The notes below the pieces were generated by a model. The model ran no database searches, was not told the origin of the DNA, and saw only the letters and a list, made by a program, of their open reading frames with translations. From Tachypleus tridentatus (taxonomy: Eukaryota > Arthropoda > Merostomata > Xiphosura > Limulidae), in assembly GCF_004210375.1 (NCBI RefSeq), contig NC_134835.1:73748447-73812446 (forward strand): a stretch of 64,000 bases of DNA. The letters run 5' to 3'. This document shows, piece by piece, positions 62,201 to 64,000 of the stretch (positions are counted from its first letter, which is position 1; each line of letters begins with the position of its first letter). The position numbers and the translations under genes are program-made.

Positions 62201-62372
62201 GAAATATATTTATATATTAAAGTTTAAAAACTTTGTTGTACCCAGGAAGTATTCGTTGCTTATCATGGGATGCAGAGCGACAGATGTTATTCTCAGGAAG
62301 TTTTGATCAGTCCATTGTAATTTGGGACATAGGTGGTAAACAGGGAACTGCTTATGATCTACAAGGACATCA
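37431..62372 (+). CDS. WDFY2: WD repeat and FYVE domain protein (WDFY1/WDFY2 orthologue), 5' part, 7 exons, continues beyond window
   Basis: Seven exons join in phase (155, 68, 74, 55, 151, 113 and 127 bp; 743 bp = 247 codons plus 2 bases). The product follows vertebrate WDFY1/WDFY2 along its whole length: an N-terminal [10 protein letters not shown] segment, then [53 protein letters not shown] and [17 protein letters not shown]-like units fall at about residues 25-60, 68-107, 115-150, 155-192 and 198-240. Family knowledge: WDFY2 binds PI3P through a FYVE finger inserted between the last WD repeats, sits on early endosomes and scaffolds Akt/PKC-zeta; WDFY1 acts as a TLR adaptor. The FYVE domain and final WD repeats are not in the window, so the family call rests on the WD part. 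WDFY1 and WDFY2 cannot be told apart here and an invertebrate copy may predate their split. The introns carry many transposon remnants. Confidence 0.93.
37872..40527 (-). mobile_element. 2.66-kb foldback DNA transposon in WDFY intron 1
   Basis: Arms of about 0.83 kb (37872-38715 and 39695-40527) are complementary over their whole length at roughly 80-90%: for example CATTCCATGTCAAATCA at 37881 and its complement at 40505, GATGGTGTGCAACCTAC at 38525, and CAGGTGTGTTACTGTG at 38612 with its complement near 39765. The ends (CAGTAGGATCATTCC / CAGGGTCATTCC) are flanked by TA. The 1-kb centre encodes a decayed protein remnant on the minus strand. TA duplication and CAG termini suggest a Tc1/mariner-like or related superfamily, but arms this long are unusual and no DDE domain is visible. 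Confidence 0.85.
39025..39650 (-). pseudogene. Decayed C-terminal part of an uncharacterised repeat-associated protein
   Basis: Minus strand, in two frames: [10 protein letters not shown] near 39490, [20 protein letters not shown] near 39430, then [20 protein letters not shown] near 39220, [14 protein letters not shown] near 39140 and [18 protein letters not shown] near 39060, ending at a TAA at 39025. The order (KTVxGT...HSF, then DVLVxFMxP...FxWPxR, then CWxPxxxxLCxIxxP, then YxLSxxDxxxIxxxF) is one I associate with multicopy, transposon-linked proteins in cnidarian and arthropod genomes; no function is known to me. Upstream parts of that protein are absent. Confidence 0.55.
40530..43501. 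other. WDFY intron 1, remainder
   Basis: Apart from the piggyBac-type MITE, AT-rich intron sequence. A GTATGTATGTATACATGTACATACATAC palindromic microsatellite lies at about 41888-41921 (core given in part). An 82-codon plus-strand open stretch at 42461-42709 has no recognised domain. Confidence 0.5.
41211..41427. mobile_element. piggyBac-type MITE, 217 bp, TTAA target sites
   Basis: CACTCCTACGAAAAG at the left end and its near-perfect complement (CTTTTCATAGGAGTG) at the right end are 15-bp inverted repeats with one difference, each directly flanked by TTAA (41207-41210 and 41428-41431). An inner GGGGCCTATTAGGCCCC palindrome lies beside the right end. TTAA target duplications are characteristic of piggyBac. 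It explains part of a 98-codon minus-strand open stretch that straddles the boundary and is not a gene. Confidence 0.85.
43502..43569 (+). CDS. WDFY2: WDFY exon 2 (residues 52-74 and part of 75)
   Basis: Acceptor after a T-rich tract (TTTTTTTAG), donor GTGAGT. It encodes [20 protein letters not shown], the conserved end of WD repeat 1 and the linker. Reading through the donor stays open for some 80 codons, but that extension is intronic: exon 3 restores the family sequence exactly from phase 1. Confidence 0.93.
43570..45479. other. WDFY intron 2, first part
   Basis: AT-rich intron sequence; nothing recognised on either strand. Confidence 0.5.
45480..46130 (+). mobile_element. DIRS-like retroelement reverse transcriptase fragment
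   Basis: Plus strand, broken frames: [17 protein letters not shown] near 45530, [10 protein letters not shown] and [10 protein letters not shown] near 45600 in alternate frames, then [20 protein letters not shown] at 45793-45852, [20 protein letters not shown] and [20 protein letters not shown]. This is the DIRS/Ngaro RT layout (LFVVPKxSGxxRPVIDLSxLN, then FYIDDWLLL); the catalytic DD has become YN. Stops and frameshifts; no tyrosine recombinase part found. Confidence 0.72.
47240..47335 (-). repeat. Penelope-type 3' terminal sequence, isolated copy
   Basis: GAGAAAACCCACTTGTAGAG followed by AAATATATATGTAAAAACGG and CTTGTTTGGG is the complement of the 3' flank of the Penelope element at about 33860-33925 (CCGTTTTTACATATATATAT then CCCTACAAGTGAGTTTTCTC). 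No coding part accompanies it here. Confidence 0.7.
47631..47904 (-). other. Possible two-exon small antisense ORF in WDFY intron 2
   Basis: From an ATG at 47904, 35 codons (rich in V, L, I, W) end at donor GTAAGT (47799-47794). After an 88-base gap, a good acceptor (TTTCTGTTTTTCTTCC...ACAAG) opens 26 more codons to TAA at 47631, in phase. A CACGTGG E-box lies just upstream. No homologue is recognised; the same DNA also stays open unspliced for 102 codons. Most likely chance. Confidence 0.15.
48407..48480 (+). CDS. WDFY2: WDFY exon 3 (residues 75-99)
   Basis: Acceptor TTCTTGTAG, donor GTAAGT, leaving in phase 0. It encodes [20 protein letters not shown] and then GSIS, the core of WD repeat 2; the family has NPETRRL and GLDNGTIS here. 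Confidence 0.93.
48481..52153. other. WDFY intron 3
   Basis: AT-rich intron. Apart from a SINE remnant at about 51485-51622, nothing recognised; open stretches at 48930 (+), 49164 (+) and 50618 (-) lack domains. Confidence 0.5.
51485..51622 (+). repeat. Degenerate SINE (family A), 3' half
   Basis: TTAGAGTAGCTCGCAAGTTA, GTGGGTGACGTTGACTAGCT, then AAATTAGACTGCTAAAGCAG and a diverged tail match the body of family A, with an internal T-rich insertion. Confidence 0.55.
52154..52208 (+). CDS. WDFY2: WDFY exon 4 (residues 100-117 and part of 118)
   Basis: Acceptor TTTTGTTTAG, donor GTAATA. It encodes [18 protein letters not shown], the end of WD repeat 2 and the entry to repeat 3 (family: NYQAHQSRV). 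The 55-bp exon lies between introns of 3.7 and 7.3 kb. Confidence 0.92.
52585..53640 (-). pseudogene. Decayed copy of an uncharacterised multicopy protein family (WDFY intron 4)
   Basis: Minus strand, several frames: [11 protein letters not shown] near 53590; FQQS and [20 protein letters not shown] near 53380; [12 protein letters not shown] near 53230; [12 protein letters not shown] near 53180; [20 protein letters not shown] near 52960; [14 protein letters not shown] near 52820; then [18 protein letters not shown] text near 52670 and [13 protein letters not shown] near 52600. The order (CFDTTxxNTG; RDDYxELLEL; WMAKxLYSLK; HLWYLxEExxxLxFFD; VVNDxAERxxxLIxE) is one I associate with a large uncharacterised family in arthropod and cnidarian repeats. 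Stops, frameshifts and missing segments show a dead copy. Confidence 0.6.
55156..55353 (-). pseudogene. Possible N-terminal fragment of the same family
   Basis: A 65-codon minus-strand stretch with [14 protein letters not shown] basic KKR...INIxTP segment resembles what I recall of the N-terminus of the family seen at 52585-53640, and orientation and order fit, but the rest of the peptide does not match and the 1.5 kb between has not been connected. Confidence 0.25.
55740..57120. repeat. Diverged tandem repeat array, unit about 175-205 bp
   Basis: Two anchors recur alternately. Anchor 1, of the CTTCCTACTATGGACC type, is seen near 55815, 56345, 56551, 56755 and 56935. Anchor 2, CTGGATGTACGTTCCTGG then GGTCTGxxxTTGGTT, is seen near 56468, 56672, 56853 and 57025. 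Spacing is about 205, 180 and 173 bases. Copies differ strongly. Less AT-rich than the rest of the intron. Confidence 0.6.
57530..57782. repeat. Imperfect inverted repeat, about 45-bp arms
   Basis: TGAAAATTTATTTCAAATGG with GTACTTGCCTCCTCTCA at 57530-57575 is complementary, with several mismatches, to CATACTTACCTCTTATCACG-type sequence at 57735-57782. It may be the terminus of a larger element or a MITE; family unknown. Confidence 0.5.
57783..59538. other. WDFY intron 4, last part
   Basis: AT-rich intron with A-runs near 58396 and 58440. Nothing recognised. Confidence 0.5.
59539..59689 (+). CDS. WDFY2: WDFY exon 5 (residues 118-167 and part of 168)
   Basis: Acceptor GCCTCTAG. It encodes [31 protein letters not shown] and [13 protein letters not shown], i.e. 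WD repeat 3 and the start of repeat 4. The donor is GTATCC, inside CTTCAGTATCC, so codon 168 is CA|A (Gln); this is the only choice that restores the conserved LQFD. Confidence 0.92.
60361..60436. mobile_element. 76-bp MITE with TA target site (WDFY intron 5)
   Basis: CAGGGTGTTTGGAAAGTCAC at the left end and the complement of GTGATTTTCTGAACACCCTG at the right end pair over about 22 bases with three mismatches. TA flanks both ends (60359-60360; 60437-60438). Ends and target site fit a Tc1/mariner-type MITE reduced almost to its termini. Confidence 0.82.
61363..61400. repeat. Short (GT)n and (AG)n microsatellites
   Basis: Eight GT units near 61362-61377 and an AGAGAGAGAG run near 61388-61398, in intron 5 upstream of exon 6. 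Confidence 0.9.
61544..61656 (+). CDS. WDFY2: WDFY exon 6 (residues 168-205 and part of 206)
   Basis: Encodes [20 protein letters not shown] to [10 protein letters not shown] repeat 4 end and the GH of repeat 5. Donor GTTAGT. The acceptor (CTATGTAATAG) has almost no pyrimidine tract, but frame and homology support it. Confidence 0.91.
62246..62372 (+). CDS. WDFY2: WDFY exon 7 (residues 206-247, last exon in window)
   Basis: Acceptor TTGTACCCAG, donor GTAAGT. It encodes [20 protein letters not shown] then [22 protein letters not shown] repeat 5 with its WD terminus, ending in the next repeat's GH. The reading frame leaves in phase 2, so a further exon beyond 64000 is required. Confidence 0.93.
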
Positions 62373-64000
62373 GTAAGTATTGTAATTCTACTGTTTTTTC
62401 CTATTAACTCTGAAAATTTGTATCAGTTGTTATTGTAAAGTTAAGCATAACTACATGTACTTATGGGCCCATTTTTCTATCTGGTAAACAAGTCATTAAA
62501 ACCCTTACTGTCAGTTTTGTGGTTTACTCTGTAATTTGTTTAATTCAGTTAACACCCTTTTGGAATGGGTTTTTTATAATGTACACGAGTTTGTCTATAC
62601 ATCTGAACACATTAATTATTTGCATTATAACTTTTGATACAGCGTGTGCATCTTCACAAACTTTGGTAGACTTTTAGTAAAGATTACAAGTTTTTTGGGT
62701 TTTTTTTATAACAAAAAAAATATTTTTAATGAAATATATTTACTAAAGATTTGTTTAAAAGTATAGAGTCTGTTCTGTTACTAGTCTGACTGCAAAGTGA
62801 TTTTATGTTATAATTAAAAAAAACTTAATCTCTGAAATCTAAAATACTATTTGTGTAATTTCTAAAACCTCTGGATAAAATTTCAAATGTTTCTTTTCAG
62901 TATGACTGTATTTTATTATTTTCTGTATTTTAACTATATAGGGTCTGCCACTTGACCATCCTCGTAAAGTTCATATTAAAAAAGAAAAGGAAATAAATAT
63001 AAATTATCCTTTTTTCCTGCTACAATGACTACATATAACACAAAAATACAAATGTTAAGTGTAAGGAGCTTAAGTATTGTAACATATATTTTATCATGTT
63101 AATCTTCCAGTCATGCTAACGTTACATAACTTTCATTGATGCAGTGCATGTGCACTCATGTTGCATATCCAATAATACATAACTGACCATTAATCTTACC
63201 TGTCTTTGCTGGATGTTAGTGGACTAGTATTTTGTAATGTAGTCACTTTTTGGTTATATAAAATGTATATATATATTTATGTATATAGATTCTTACTATT
63301 TAGAAATAAATTTATTAAACTTATTTTACTTAAAAAAATATAGAACAATAAATAGAAGTAAAGCAAACAATTTTCTTCCAGCTATGACCTTTGGACATAG
63401 GTTGCTAAGTCTTTTAAAATTTCGTATGTAGAGGATATCAAACAACAAAAATTTTTTTTTTCAGGTTTTTGAATAAAAAATAAAAAATGTGATGACAAGG
63501 CCTTTGACCCATGATCTGTAGCAAAAGGGTTAAATAAATTTAGGAATTACTTTTCCATACAGAAAATTCATGTGTGTACTCTGAATGTATAAAATTGAAG
63601 GTAAAATTTAAAATTAATAGAAAGAGCACATGCCAAACCATTTAAATTTGATGGTCAATAATTCACTCAAGAGGGAAACTTGTAATTTGAGTGGAAATGT
63701 TGAAGTCTATTGAGTAAGTAATTGCTCTGAACACAACTCAGATTTTTTTAAACTCGTGTATATCTTAATTAGAAAGGCATTGGTTTTATGCATACCAGAA
63801 TAGTACCAAAATCTTAAAATTGCAGGAAAATACATAAACATGTTAAATGTTATAGTATGTATGAATACTCTGGTCACTGTGGTGTTGTATGGTTGGTATA
63901 ATTCACTGAGTCAGAAGCAAAAGTGTTTAAAAACTGATAGTTAAGGTGGTAATTTTTTTTAATGTTCAACAGTTTTGAATTTTGCAATTGTTAACTGAAT
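62373..64000. other. WDFY intron 7, to window edge
   Basis: AT-rich; no exon fitting the next family segment (a GH then xDRVQ-type WD start) was found before 64000, so the next exon lies outside. Confidence 0.6.

Noticed and set aside
1..64000. CRISPR arrays, operons, bacterial mobile elements or defence systems
   Set aside because: Spliced WDFY exons, SINEs, LINE and Penelope remnants show the DNA is eukaryotic nuclear; no regularly spaced short repeats were seen.

Overview
The window is eukaryotic nuclear DNA: AT-rich, intron-dominated, with one spliced protein-coding gene and a dense layer of decayed transposable elements. There are no operons, bacterial-type genes, rRNA genes or standalone tRNA genes. 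The two SINE families and the mix of Penelope-like, CR1/Jockey-like, DIRS-like, Tigger, hAT and piggyBac-type remnants point to an invertebrate, most likely an arthropod. From memory of SINE tails of this kind I suspect a chelicerate such as a horseshoe crab, but this cannot be proved from the window.

The gene is on the + strand from about 37.4 kb to beyond the right edge. It is the 5' part of a WDFY1/WDFY2 orthologue (WD repeats plus FYVE, an endosomal PI3P-binding scaffold). Seven coding exons (37431-37585, 43502-43569, 48407-48480, 52154-52208, 59539-59689, 61544-61656, 62246-62372) join in phase with GT-AG introns and encode residues 1-247, covering the start and about five WD repeats. 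The remaining WD repeats and the FYVE finger lie outside the window.

Left part (1-37 kb): a minus-strand Jockey-like LINE ORF1 at the left edge (1-1320); a mostly featureless stretch with one isolated exon-like segment (5835-5900); a cluster of three tRNA-derived SINEs at 8.8-9.4 kb, one inserted beside the head of another; two adjacent foldbacks at 12.46-12.81 kb; a decayed Penelope-like element (18.2-20.2 kb); CR1-like reverse transcriptase scraps at 23-24.7 and 27-27.5 kb; a second, inverted Penelope fragment (28.1-29.3 kb); a small hAT-type MITE (31.85 kb); a Penelope 3' end split by a SINE (32.95-33.9 kb); and an internally deleted Tigger transposon (33985-35243).

The gene's introns hold more elements. 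Intron 1 has a 2.66-kb foldback transposon whose centre carries a decayed coding remnant, and a 217-bp piggyBac-type MITE with TTAA flanks. Intron 2 has a DIRS-like reverse transcriptase remnant. Intron 4 has a minus-strand decayed copy of an uncharacterised repeat protein family, a diverged tandem array and an inverted repeat. Intron 5 has a 76-bp TA-flanked MITE.

No convincing new biological system was found. The items most worth a second look are the intron-1 foldback with its coding remnant, the intron-4 decayed gene family, the two SINE families that share a 3' tail, and a hammerhead-ribozyme-like core at the end of the Penelope element. Family assignments come from reading motifs by eye; no search was run.
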